Part shown: positions 20,001 to 26,970 of the stretch, piece by piece
How the letters are laid out: every line of letters starts with the position of its first letter
How positions within the stretch are numbered: the first letter of the stretch is position 1
From: Deltaproteobacteria bacterium
Lineage (GTDB): Bacteria > Myxococcota_A > JAADFL01
Assembly (NCBI GenBank): GCA_013152945.1
Contig: JAADFL010000167.1
Span: forward strand, 22,970-86,969
DNA length: 64,000 bases
Direction: 5' to 3'
The notes under the pieces: generated by a model
Database searches by the model: none
Told to the model about the DNA's origin: nothing
What the model saw: the letters and a program-made list of their open reading frames with translations, nothing else
Translations under genes and position numbers: made by a program

Positions 20001-20141
20001 GAAATAGATTTCACGGCCGATATAGCACTGAAGGACGGAGATAACCTGGTTACAGTAATAGCGAGGGAGAGTAAAGACTTCCTGAGCCGGCGATTTCTGA
20101 TAATCAGAAAGAGAGTCAAAAAGCCACATGCCTCCCGCTAG
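17046..20141 (+). CDS. S41 C-terminal processing peptidase with long C-terminal extension (MXAN_5808-like), 1031 aa
   Basis: An N-terminal signal peptide or anchor (hydrophobic run about residues 16-34) exports the protein to the periplasm. A PDZ domain spans about 175-265 (GGLGIVITV, GLKAKDKIMAING). The peptidase core has VLDLRNNPGG (about 319-328), the catalytic serine region GGSASASEI (about 379) and the catalytic lysine in GERTFGKGTVQ (about 405). Ordinary CtpA proteins end near 450 residues. Here about 550 more residues follow with beta-sandwich character (including GDGLVEVGETVSLDLSLAN, as in CARDB-like domains) and an SH3-like segment near 865-910. The same extended layout is known in myxobacterial S41 peptidases. 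Likely role: processing or turnover of envelope proteins. Confidence 0.88.
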   Translation: MRQIKKNNQETSMRYRIVLPFLAAGILLAAVSAASFGLAHKPENAELFDAVVHTIERDYVDPQRINPRKMMQSSLEAIERAVPDVLVDLGKKGSNRIVVTVGVKKKEFSLQGLTSDVSSIGLNTDLFRKVFAFIQKWVDPEVDMKDVEYAAINGMLYTLDPHSVYLNRDQYKEMKINTSGNFGGLGIVITVRDGALTIISPIEGTPASRVGLKAKDKIMAINGESTINMPLTEAVQKLRGEPGTPVTIAVLRKGWNEPRDFTIVRAIIKIESVKSKLLKGDVGLVKITSFQGNTTRDLKRALTGFKLKAKHGLKGLVLDLRNNPGGLLRQAVYVSDLFLDRGVIVSRVGPGGRLSGKSIAKALGTEPKYPIVLLVNGGSASASEIVSGALKNHDRALVMGERTFGKGTVQVLYDARKQLFIDDDSALKLTVEKYLTPGGISIQRTGITPDVRVIAEYVDDKGIDLEPDTRRRREENLDEALGGGKSKSQHEKPTLVIRFLAPLEQKDDFPTSEQTKEAEVDFEVEAARTLIMQAKGWRGSSLLAQAPKILRPLLKAEKKKLEQALATAGLNWSLGRSREKAKLEATLHVGRAVNQDMESKKTKKPTRKPPTCRIEPGTDEKPLTAGETACMVVSVHNKGPGTVYRLHGISECIKCDQSPFDQQEFVLGKIKRGKTQSWSVPIKIPNSQLTGVQEIEVHFKEPYKRIPRPIRKEVVINALPRPFFAYSYRILDNAPGGNGDGLVEVGETVSLDLSLANEGEGKALKPLVLVENKVGNNIFLEKGRITVSKPILPGDSTKMRFLFQAKSMPKEDKDPLDLIVRDIELDEFMTGKLGFRIHRPVNARVQARNGWVTAIQDAELLSGASKQSPEIGILPKDKSARLIGEIGGFYKLSFNDENNQNFAFVRARDVRPAPSQSTADKFLPAPQRKPPRISLDEKGPIVVDSDNYTLKGRAFDNNAIKDVYIFNGNKKVFFSAMPKSTRSAPEIDFTADIALKDGDNLVTVIARESKDFLSRRFLIIRKRVKKPHASR

Positions 20142-21498
20142 CAGGCTATCGGTTCGCCTGGAAAAGCATGTCAAAGAAGGGGCCGCCTTTAGCAAGACTT
20201 CGTCTAAAAGAGGTGACCCAATAAAGCAATCGGAAAATATTATCGGCAGCGGCTCTAAATCCGGGAAAACATTTTTTCCCCGGAAGACCAAACCCAAAGT
20301 CCTGTGGGTTTCACCTTACGTACCTGTTCAGGGCCTGCATGCAGGTGGACACAGGATGTTTCGGCTCATTCAAAGATTGAAACGCGATTTTTCAATATCC
20401 ATAGTTTCATTGAACGCCCCTCCCCTGAACGAAGAGCAAAACAAGCAAGCTGCAAAAACCCTGCAAGACATGGGAGTGGAATGTAATCTGGTGCCCTTTG
20501 ACAGCTCCTTCAAGCCCCACTTGAAAGATCCTCTTCCTCAGGCATTCAAGTCTCTTCAGTCGAATCGTATGTCCCTGTTGCTCAACAAGCTGCTCTCACC
20601 GGGAAATTTCGATTTACTTCAACTGGAATACTCTGCCTCGGGACAATGGATAAGATCACTGCCACGAGTGCCTGTTGCCTTGACCTTGCATCAACTGGAG
20701 TACCTGGCTTCATTTAGGGCTGCCATGGCTTCGGCTAAATTTTCGGCCAGGCTTCTGGGAATTTTGGATACACTCAAGGCTCTGTCTGCTGAAAAACAAT
20801 CTATGCTCAAAGCCGATGTTCTCATAAGCCCTACGCCGAGTGAGGCCAGATTATGCCGCCTGATTTCCGGCAAACCTGCGGTTGTTGCTCCAATGGCTGC
20901 CGATCCCGTGCAATCTGAAAGAGGCAAGCGGGATTTTGACATAGTCTTTCATGGCAATTTCTCCCATCCAGCCAACCAGGATGCTGCAAAAATACTTCTC
21001 GACCAAGTGCTTCCCGCCGTCAGGCTGCAAAGGCCCGGCACGAGCATGGGACTCTTGGGCACGTTCATGGGACAGGCCTTGAAAAAAAAGGCATACCATG
21101 CCGGTATTTCGCCGCTTGGACGAGTCTCGGACCTGCATGGCATGCTTTTAAAAGCACGGATCTTTGTGGCCCCCCTCTTTTTAGGCGGTGGCATGCGCGG
21201 AAAAATACTGGATGCCCTGTCCGCCGGCCTGCCGGTTGTTACAACACCCTTGGGAGCAGAGGGAATAAGCGACCAAAGCACAACATCTTCAAAAACCGGG
21301 ACCAACTTCGACACCCCTGTTTTGGTAGTAAAAGATAAGGAGCAGTTTGCTCAAAAGATCCTTTGCTTGCTTGATGACCCGGCTATTCTCGGCAGGTTGT
21401 CGAAAGAAGCTCGGTCCCTTGCCGGCCATTTCAGATGGGACAAGACCGCCAGGGTATACAGCGCAATGTACTTAGGCCTGTTGAAACAAAATTATTAG
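20128..21498 (+). CDS. GT4-type glycosyltransferase, 456 aa
   Basis: A glycosyltransferase of the GT-B fold: the N-terminal Rossmann half begins at VLWVSPYVPVQGLHAGGHRMF (about residue 57) and the C-terminal half has DIVFHGNFSHPANQDA, ILDALSAGLPVVTTPLGAEGI and a terminal family-like segment. The GLPVVTTPLGAEGI motif is typical of GT4 enzymes that contact the nucleotide-sugar. The first 55 residues are basic and poorly conserved. The start overlaps the end of the peptidase gene by 14 bases, indicating coupling. The acceptor is unknown; the envelope context suggests glycoprotein, lipopolysaccharide or capsule synthesis. Confidence 0.82.
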   Translation: MPPASRLSVRLEKHVKEGAAFSKTSSKRGDPIKQSENIIGSGSKSGKTFFPRKTKPKVLWVSPYVPVQGLHAGGHRMFRLIQRLKRDFSISIVSLNAPPLNEEQNKQAAKTLQDMGVECNLVPFDSSFKPHLKDPLPQAFKSLQSNRMSLLLNKLLSPGNFDLLQLEYSASGQWIRSLPRVPVALTLHQLEYLASFRAAMASAKFSARLLGILDTLKALSAEKQSMLKADVLISPTPSEARLCRLISGKPAVVAPMAADPVQSERGKRDFDIVFHGNFSHPANQDAAKILLDQVLPAVRLQRPGTSMGLLGTFMGQALKKKAYHAGISPLGRVSDLHGMLLKARIFVAPLFLGGGMRGKILDALSAGLPVVTTPLGAEGISDQSTTSSKTGTNFDTPVLVVKDKEQFAQKILCLLDDPAILGRLSKEARSLAGHFRWDKTARVYSAMYLGLLKQNY

Positions 21499-21504
21499 AA
21501 CTAT

Positions 21505-21561
21505 TTCCAACGATTACGGCGTCGTAAATAACCTTGGGGCTTTTTCACAGAAGAGTTGGAA
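21505..21561. repeat. Inverted repeat in convergent gap
   Basis: TTCCAAC (21505-21511) and GTTGGAA (21555-21561) are perfect inverted arms around a 43-base spacer that holds a small TTACG/CGTAA hairpin. It fills the gap between two convergent genes and might help bidirectional termination, although there is no long T tract on either strand. Confidence 0.35.
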
Positions 21562-21568
21562 CCGTGTT

Positions 21569-23269
21569 CTAGAACTTCAAGTCCCTGGGCATCAAGACCT
21601 TACCCTTGATACAGGCGGCTATTCTCTTCCTTCCATCCTTATCCGGACCGGGAGGAATCTTCTTTGCCTCGTATTCCTTCAACACCTTTCGGGCCGTATC
21701 GCACCTGCCCGTGTACGCGAACAGCAATGCCTCGTTTTTCAATGGATCAGGGTAGTCCACGGCCAGTCCCGCAGCCTTTACCAAAAGGGTTTCGGCCTTC
21801 TTGTACCCGCCCTGAAGGGCAAACAGAACACCCATGTTGTTGTATGCCTTTGCATTCCCGGGATCGAGCCTGATAGCCATTTTGAAAAGATCTTCTGCTG
21901 TAAAAAAATCTCCTGAATCCATGTAAGCCAGCCCCAGGTTATTGTATACTCTTGCCTTGTGGGGCGATGTCTTGAGGGTTGCTTCCCATAGAGAGAGGCG
22001 TGAGGAATAATCGGTATTTCTCATTATCGTGAGGTTGGCGAGAACAACACAGGTCCCGAAAGCACACAGTAAAACATACAATGCGTACCTTTGTTTCTTG
22101 AACCGCTCATCCAATGCTGCACAAAGCCCGGCTACCCCGACACCGAGCATTCCGGCGATTCCGGCCATTGGGAGATACAGCCTTCTTTCCACCATTGGAT
22201 CTCTTATGGGAAGAAAGCTGGATGTGGGAGCCAGGGTCAGGATGAAAAAGAGCAGTCCGAAAGAAAAAAAAGAAAAAAAACGGCGCCTGATAAAGAAAAA
22301 AGCCAGAGACAAGGTCAGAATCAACAGTAGGGCGCCAAGCAACACTCCTTCCCCCATAATAGATGTCCGCCAAGCAAAATCATGATCTATGGAAAGCCGG
22401 CTGGGCCAGACCAGAATGGACAAGTAATTGGGAAACACTGCAAGCTGAGTCAGAAAATATACCAGGGAACCGGGGAGACCGCCCTTCTCCGGGTTCCCGA
22501 TTCCACCGAGCAAGGTCAATCTCAACACCACCAGGATCCACAACACCAGCCATTGCGGTATGTGCCATTTCAATGCCCGGTTCTTGAATCCTTTTCGTTG
22601 GAGAAACAATAGGTCAAGCAACAATAAAGCCGCAGGCAAGGTGGCTACAATCTCCTTTGCAGCCAAGCCCAAGATGTACACCAAACAAAGAACAAGGATC
22701 CACGGCCATTTTCTTTTCTTGTTCTCGGAAATTTCAGATTCCGGAGCCTTTTTAAGAAAAATCAGCATTCCAAGCAAATAGAATGAAGTCGCAAGAGAAG
22801 AAGATCTTCCCACAATATAGGTTACGGCCTCGGTCTGAACAGGGTGGAGGAGGAAGACCATGGCCCCCAACAATGGAGCAAGTTCCACATATTGACCGAG
22901 CTTCTTTTCGTAATCAGATCTATGCCTTAAAAGCCAGGCAATCAAGATATAGACCATGAACGAATTTATAGTATGAATGGCCACGTTCACAAAGTGATAG
23001 GACCATGTACTATTGCCCGATACCCGCCAGTTCAATGCAAAAGTGAACAAAAGCAGGGCCCTGGCCGGATTGAAGGAAACAACCTGCCATGGCCGGGCCA
23101 TATCTCTTATCAAAGGGTTTCTTTCAATATAATGGATGTCATCGAAAACAAAAGGTGAGTTCATGCTATTGTAGTAAGTAAACCCGGCTGCAAGTACCAG
23201 GATGGCAAAAGCCGTCAACTCATGTTTCCTGATTGTAAGAAAGCCTTTTATCTTCGGCAGGACCGGCAT
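21569..23269 (-). CDS. PMT-like multi-span membrane protein with C-terminal TPRs, 566 aa
   Basis: Residues about 15-395 contain roughly ten membrane segments and match the 'O-glycosyl transferase membrane N-terminal domain' of TPR-tailed proteins common in Deltaproteobacteria: SPFVFDDIHYIERNPLI with the acidic pair in the first periplasmic loop, then VNVAIHTINSFMVY, AVTYIVGRSSSLATSFYLL and SFLPIRDPMVERRLYLPMAG. About three TPR units follow (about 415-520: ARVYNNLGLAYMDSGDF, AKAYNNMGVLFALQGGY). By analogy with GT-C enzymes it may use a lipid-linked sugar, but activity of the bacterial TPR form is not established. Confidence 0.75.
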   Translation of the reverse strand: MPVLPKIKGFLTIRKHELTAFAILVLAAGFTYYNSMNSPFVFDDIHYIERNPLIRDMARPWQVVSFNPARALLLFTFALNWRVSGNSTWSYHFVNVAIHTINSFMVYILIAWLLRHRSDYEKKLGQYVELAPLLGAMVFLLHPVQTEAVTYIVGRSSSLATSFYLLGMLIFLKKAPESEISENKKRKWPWILVLCLVYILGLAAKEIVATLPAALLLLDLLFLQRKGFKNRALKWHIPQWLVLWILVVLRLTLLGGIGNPEKGGLPGSLVYFLTQLAVFPNYLSILVWPSRLSIDHDFAWRTSIMGEGVLLGALLLILTLSLAFFFIRRRFFSFFSFGLLFFILTLAPTSSFLPIRDPMVERRLYLPMAGIAGMLGVGVAGLCAALDERFKKQRYALYVLLCAFGTCVVLANLTIMRNTDYSSRLSLWEATLKTSPHKARVYNNLGLAYMDSGDFFTAEDLFKMAIRLDPGNAKAYNNMGVLFALQGGYKKAETLLVKAAGLAVDYPDPLKNEALLFAYTGRCDTARKVLKEYEAKKIPPGPDKDGRKRIAACIKGKVLMPRDLKF

Positions 23270-23325
23270 ATTATTTTGTGTACCACGCTAAACGAGTAAC
23301 AGCAAGCTCCCCTGGGTTATAAACC

Positions 23326-24603
23326 TCAAAAAAGCAACTGTGCCTGCAGGATGGCCTTGAAGTCCCAATCCTGTTTTTCCAATTGCGTCACCCCGAATTG
23401 GATCTTGAGATTCGTGGACTGGGCCAGCCACCACCAGTTCAGTCCCCCTAGAACAGTGAGGAGGTCGCCCTGGTCGCCTACACTCTTCAATGCTTCGAAC
23501 CAGTCAAGACCAAACATGAGCTCGTACGCATCATACCTGATTCCCGCCTCTGTAAAAAGGCCGACGCCTGTGTATAAGCCCGAATCTCCTGCATAGAAAG
23601 AATTGATTGCTGAAGTCTTGCTTCTTGAACCATGGTCGTAATAGTACATGTTGACTTGGCCGCACAGCCCGACCAATCCCTCGTTATCGACCGGCATATC
23701 GAAGAACAAGTCCCCGGCAACGGCAAAGTAATCTGTCCGGCTGCCTATCTCTCTTATTTTACCTGCCTGGGCTTGTTTCCAGGTAACGTTCAAGTCCCTT
23801 TGCCAGTCTGCGGAAAACCCGAATGAAAGCACTTTACTGGGAGATATTATACCCTGGTCGGTCTGTTTTAGATATATACCGTCATAGAAGAAGCCCCCGG
23901 CTCCTGCATCACCGTCTGCATCAAAAATATTCAGTGCCAATCTGAAGGTGAGCCTCGGCCAGTCATGGGGATTGCGCGGATCCTTGATCTGGGACCAGGT
24001 CATCCTGTCCAGGGTCACGTTTTCAATTGAAGAATCACCATGCACACCGTTCAGCAGAGCCACCCTGTACTCCAGGAGCCTGTTCAACAGCAAGCCCCGG
24101 ATCATCACACCGAAATCGCGCCATACCCGTGTGCTTCCCCTTGGATACTTGATCAGGTCAATGTGTTGATCCAACCCGTGAAGGGTAAAAGCTCCCTGCA
24201 TGCCATGGTGTGAAAAAGGAACCAGGAGCATTCCCGCGTTCACAATAAGCCAGTCCTTGATGTCGAATTCCGCCCACGCGTCCTGAATGAACATGTCGAC
24301 ATCAAGGTTGCCGTGCTTTCCAAAATTAGGGCTGCCGGTCTCCACGAAAAATTGAACCACATCATTCAACTTGCCGATGAACAAGAGCCGTGCCCGTCTC
24401 AAGAACAGATCCAGATCAATGCTCTTGCCTGAGGGTGCCTTGTTCGGCTCCAGGGTAGTCCATCCCTGTAGAAAGAGCGCCAACTTCAGGCTGGCTTCCC
24501 CTTTCTTGATTTCAACACCTGCAGCTTTTGCCCTGGCGGAATAGAAAAGACCTGTTACAGCAATGGCGACAACGAGCAAGGCAAAAACAGCGCGGGTTTT
24601 CAT
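23326..24603 (-). CDS. Outer-membrane porin (OprP/OprO-like), 425 aa
   Basis: A signal peptide covers about residues 1-25 (cleavage near ARAKAAG). The rest alternates as beta strands with charged turns and ends in an aromatic C-terminal strand (AILQAQLLF), the usual signal for outer-membrane barrel insertion. The block LDLFLRRARLLFIGKLNDVVQFFVETGSP resembles phosphate-selective porin O/P family proteins, although selectivity cannot be inferred. The start at 24603 is chosen because AAGGA lies eight bases upstream. It sits 62 bases downstream of a gene for a secreted protein on the same strand and is probably co-transcribed with it. Confidence 0.75.
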   Translation of the reverse strand: MKTRAVFALLVVAIAVTGLFYSARAKAAGVEIKKGEASLKLALFLQGWTTLEPNKAPSGKSIDLDLFLRRARLLFIGKLNDVVQFFVETGSPNFGKHGNLDVDMFIQDAWAEFDIKDWLIVNAGMLLVPFSHHGMQGAFTLHGLDQHIDLIKYPRGSTRVWRDFGVMIRGLLLNRLLEYRVALLNGVHGDSSIENVTLDRMTWSQIKDPRNPHDWPRLTFRLALNIFDADGDAGAGGFFYDGIYLKQTDQGIISPSKVLSFGFSADWQRDLNVTWKQAQAGKIREIGSRTDYFAVAGDLFFDMPVDNEGLVGLCGQVNMYYYDHGSRSKTSAINSFYAGDSGLYTGVGLFTEAGIRYDAYELMFGLDWFEALKSVGDQGDLLTVLGGLNWWWLAQSTNLKIQFGVTQLEKQDWDFKAILQAQLLF

Positions 24604-24665
24604 AACGAACATCCTTTTTCGAACTGAATTAATGGGAGGAGAATAACCAAGCATATTCTTATTTA

Positions 24666-25418
24666 CTATTTTCTTTCAATATACCCTATCTTGTATCCAT
24701 AATCAGCCTTGCCTGTAAGCTCGAATTTTACCCTGTCCCTGGCCTTCAAAAACCATCCCACCGTGTTCGCCCGGGTGTCGGAAGCTGTAAAATCAACCTG
24801 GTTTCCCTGCACGGCAATCGTTGGAGCTCCCTTTATCTTTCCATGAAGCCCTTTGAACGGGCCGGCCCTGGCTGTTCGAAGAATTTTTATTTCCAACAAT
24901 ACGAAAGGAAATCGTTTACCTCTTTTCACCCTGATAACTCTTCCGAGCAAGAGTTTCTTCTTATCCCTCATCATAAACTCGGACATGTCTGCACGCTTGC
25001 TCGCCCGAATAGATGATCCTGAATCCGTGTCCACCAACGCCAGGGCATCGCCGCCCAAACCGGAAAGTGCTGCAAAAGGATCGTCTTCTGTTGGGCCGAT
25101 GAAAATAGTTGCCAGCCTCTTGTAAAGATCTTTGGGAGTCAAACCTGATATCAGAACAGTTCGGTCATCCACTACGGTTACCTGGGTATCAGCCAACTTA
25201 CCCTTCAGGGCTGCTTGCACCTTCTTGGCATTGGTCCCGGCTTTCAACGAAAACTGGACTTGGTTCTCTCCCGCGACCTTCCAGGATTGTGCCAGACCCG
25301 GAATCACTTCCCCATTTTGATTCAAGTTTACCAGGTGTCTTCCCTTTGCCTGTGCAGGAACAGACAGAAAACCGAAAAAAAGCACGAAGGAAAGTAAAGT
25401 TAAAACAAGGCGCCGCAT
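24666..25418 (-). CDS. Secreted protein of unknown function with a solute-binding-like motif, 250 aa
   Basis: A clear signal peptide (about 1-24, ending VPAQA-KG) is followed by a mixed alpha/beta protein. A short stretch, GEVIPGLAQSWKVAGENQVQFSLKAG, resembles the N-terminal region of family 5 extracellular solute-binding proteins, but the protein is less than half their length, so it is not a full member. The C-terminal part has a small beta-rich domain (LLLGRVIRVKRGKRFPFVLLEIKIL and KDRVKFELTGKADYGYKIGYIE). AAGGAG stands eight bases before the start. It precedes the porin gene in the same direction, which suggests a joint envelope role. Confidence 0.6.
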   Translation of the reverse strand: MRRLVLTLLSFVLFFGFLSVPAQAKGRHLVNLNQNGEVIPGLAQSWKVAGENQVQFSLKAGTNAKKVQAALKGKLADTQVTVVDDRTVLISGLTPKDLYKRLATIFIGPTEDDPFAALSGLGGDALALVDTDSGSSIRASKRADMSEFMMRDKKKLLLGRVIRVKRGKRFPFVLLEIKILRTARAGPFKGLHGKIKGAPTIAVQGNQVDFTASDTRANTVGWFLKARDRVKFELTGKADYGYKIGYIERK

Positions 25419-25672
25419 TATTTGTTCTCCTTAAAATAAAAAATCCTCGACCTGCCTTTCAGCCTGCAAAATCCTACTCGAGATTACCAGCAGGCTTGTT
25501 GATATTTGACGACGGAAAACGAAAAATAAATCACAAGATTCCATTTCATTGTAAAATAAGTTAACTACCAACACAAAAAAGTCAAGGATAACCCGAAATA
25601 TCAAAAAATCCCCGCTTGATTACAAAACCCACAAGTTGTATTTGTGTCTCGCAAAAATGGAGGTCCAATACC

Positions 25673-26809
25673 ATGGGATTGTTTAAACGTATATTGGGCA
25701 GGGATTTTGAAAAGCTCTCAAAGAGAGGAGATGACATGTTGAAAGAAGGTCAGTTCGGTCTGGCAAAAATGGCTTATGAAGACGCACTAAAGTCATCAGA
25801 CAAAGATACTGATCCGGATGCAGTGGAAAAAATTCGAAACTCGTTGGACAAGGCAAAGACGGCGCTGGCAAAATCGAATTTTGAAGAGGCTGAAGGTCTT
25901 GTCCAGATGGGTGATTTCGAGGGTGCCCTCAAGCTATTGGACGTATGCCGGGAACTCCTGGACACAAACAGGAATTTCGATGAAAAATCAAGAAAGGATT
26001 TCGATAATCGCATGGAATCACTTGAAAACATGGCAATCCAGGGGTTGGAGCAAAAACGCATGAAGCGCATGTCTTCAGCCGGCCTTGGACAGAATGCAGA
26101 GGCCGGGCCCGGGGCCGGGGACGAGGCTGACGGGTTCGGGGATACGCAAGAGGACAGGTTCGAGATACTCCTGGGTTCCCTGCCTTTGGTCCAGGCCGAG
26201 GAATACAGGAGCCTGGGACAGGAGTTTGCAAGGGCCTACCTTCTCATGAACGAGGGAAACATGAATGAGTCCAGGCAGGTGATGGAGAAACTACTGGAAG
26301 AGAAACCAGGCAGCATCTATCTCCAGTATGAGGTTGCGAGGTTGAAGAGCCTGACTGGAGAACTGGAACCAGCCTCAAAGCTCTATGAAAAAATACTACA
26401 AGTCGAAGATGACATAGATCCGGAAGTAGAACTCAAGGCTGTCCTGGAACTGGCTGATTGCAAGTCAAAGCTGGGACAACATGAAGCCGCAGAAGAAGAT
26501 GTTCTCGCTGCACTGGCCGTGCATCCCGACCGAGTTGATGTAATGGTTTGGCTGGCCCGGATCCTGCGCAGGGCAGGCGAAACCGGGGATGCACTGGCTG
26601 CTGTAACAAAGGCCTTTAACATGGATCCCCAGGAAATTGCCTGTCACGCAGAGATGGCGCTTTGTCTGGATAATACAGGCAAAAGCGAAGATGCATCCGA
26701 GCATGCCCTCGCGGTAATTGCATCAGGTACCGGTGTAATGGACCTTGAGGAGAATGAGCTTAATCGGATATTGGAATTGGCTGGAGTACCCACCAAAGCC
26801 GGGCATTGA
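25673..26809 (+). CDS. TPR-repeat protein, 378 aa
   Basis: No signal peptide or membrane span is seen, so it is probably cytoplasmic or membrane-associated. The start at 25673 follows GGAGG (25659-25663) by nine bases; the product begins MGLFKRILGRDFEKL, an amphipathic segment. TPR-like helices occur in the first third (GDDMLKEGQFGLAKMAYEDALK) and again at about 190-370 (GSIYLQYEVARLKSLTGELEPASKLYEKIL). A Gly/Ala/Glu-rich linker lies at about 125-150. No catalytic motif was recognised; it is likely a protein-interaction scaffold. It lies just upstream of smc, in the same direction, with a separate promoter-like region between. Confidence 0.7.
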   Translation: MGLFKRILGRDFEKLSKRGDDMLKEGQFGLAKMAYEDALKSSDKDTDPDAVEKIRNSLDKAKTALAKSNFEEAEGLVQMGDFEGALKLLDVCRELLDTNRNFDEKSRKDFDNRMESLENMAIQGLEQKRMKRMSSAGLGQNAEAGPGAGDEADGFGDTQEDRFEILLGSLPLVQAEEYRSLGQEFARAYLLMNEGNMNESRQVMEKLLEEKPGSIYLQYEVARLKSLTGELEPASKLYEKILQVEDDIDPEVELKAVLELADCKSKLGQHEAAEEDVLAALAVHPDRVDVMVWLARILRRAGETGDALAAVTKAFNMDPQEIACHAEMALCLDNTGKSEDASEHALAVIASGTGVMDLEENELNRILELAGVPTKAGH

Positions 26810-26831
26810 ATTAATTAAAATTTCGCCCCCC

Positions 26832-26846
26832 ACATATAGTATATGT
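26832..26846. promoter_or_regulatory. Perfect 15-bp palindrome upstream of smc
   Basis: ACATATAGTATATGT has perfect seven-base arms around one central G. It lies 35 bases upstream of a promoter-like sequence for smc and is a candidate operator for a dimeric repressor or activator. The regulator is unknown. Confidence 0.45.
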
Positions 26847-26880
26847 TCTGTTTTGAACCCCTTCTCGTCGTGGTTTTTAC

Positions 26881-26909
26881 TTTACAAAGAAAAAAAGCTC
26901 TAGTATTTA
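26881..26909 (+). promoter_or_regulatory. Candidate promoter of smc
   Basis: TTTACA (26881-26886) and TATTTA (26904-26909) are separated by 17 bases in an AT-rich stretch that contrasts with the surrounding coding DNA. The -10 match is weak. Confidence 0.35.
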
Positions 26910-26940
26910 TTACCAAACGTTCCGGGGCAGGACGTATTCA

Positions 26941-26957
26941 CCGGTCGAATAGACCGG
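26941..26957 (+). promoter_or_regulatory. Hairpin in the smc 5' leader
   Basis: CCGGTC and GACCGG pair perfectly around a five-base loop (GAATA), ending 13 bases before the smc ATG. In the transcript it would sit next to or over the ribosome-binding region, since no good Shine-Dalgarno sequence is seen otherwise. It could also be a DNA operator. Confidence 0.45.
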
Positions 26958-26970
26958 AACGGGCAGAAAC

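Noticed and set aside
24666-25418. Annotation as a full extracellular solute-binding protein
   Set aside because: Only a short N-terminal stretch is similar and the protein is about half the necessary length.
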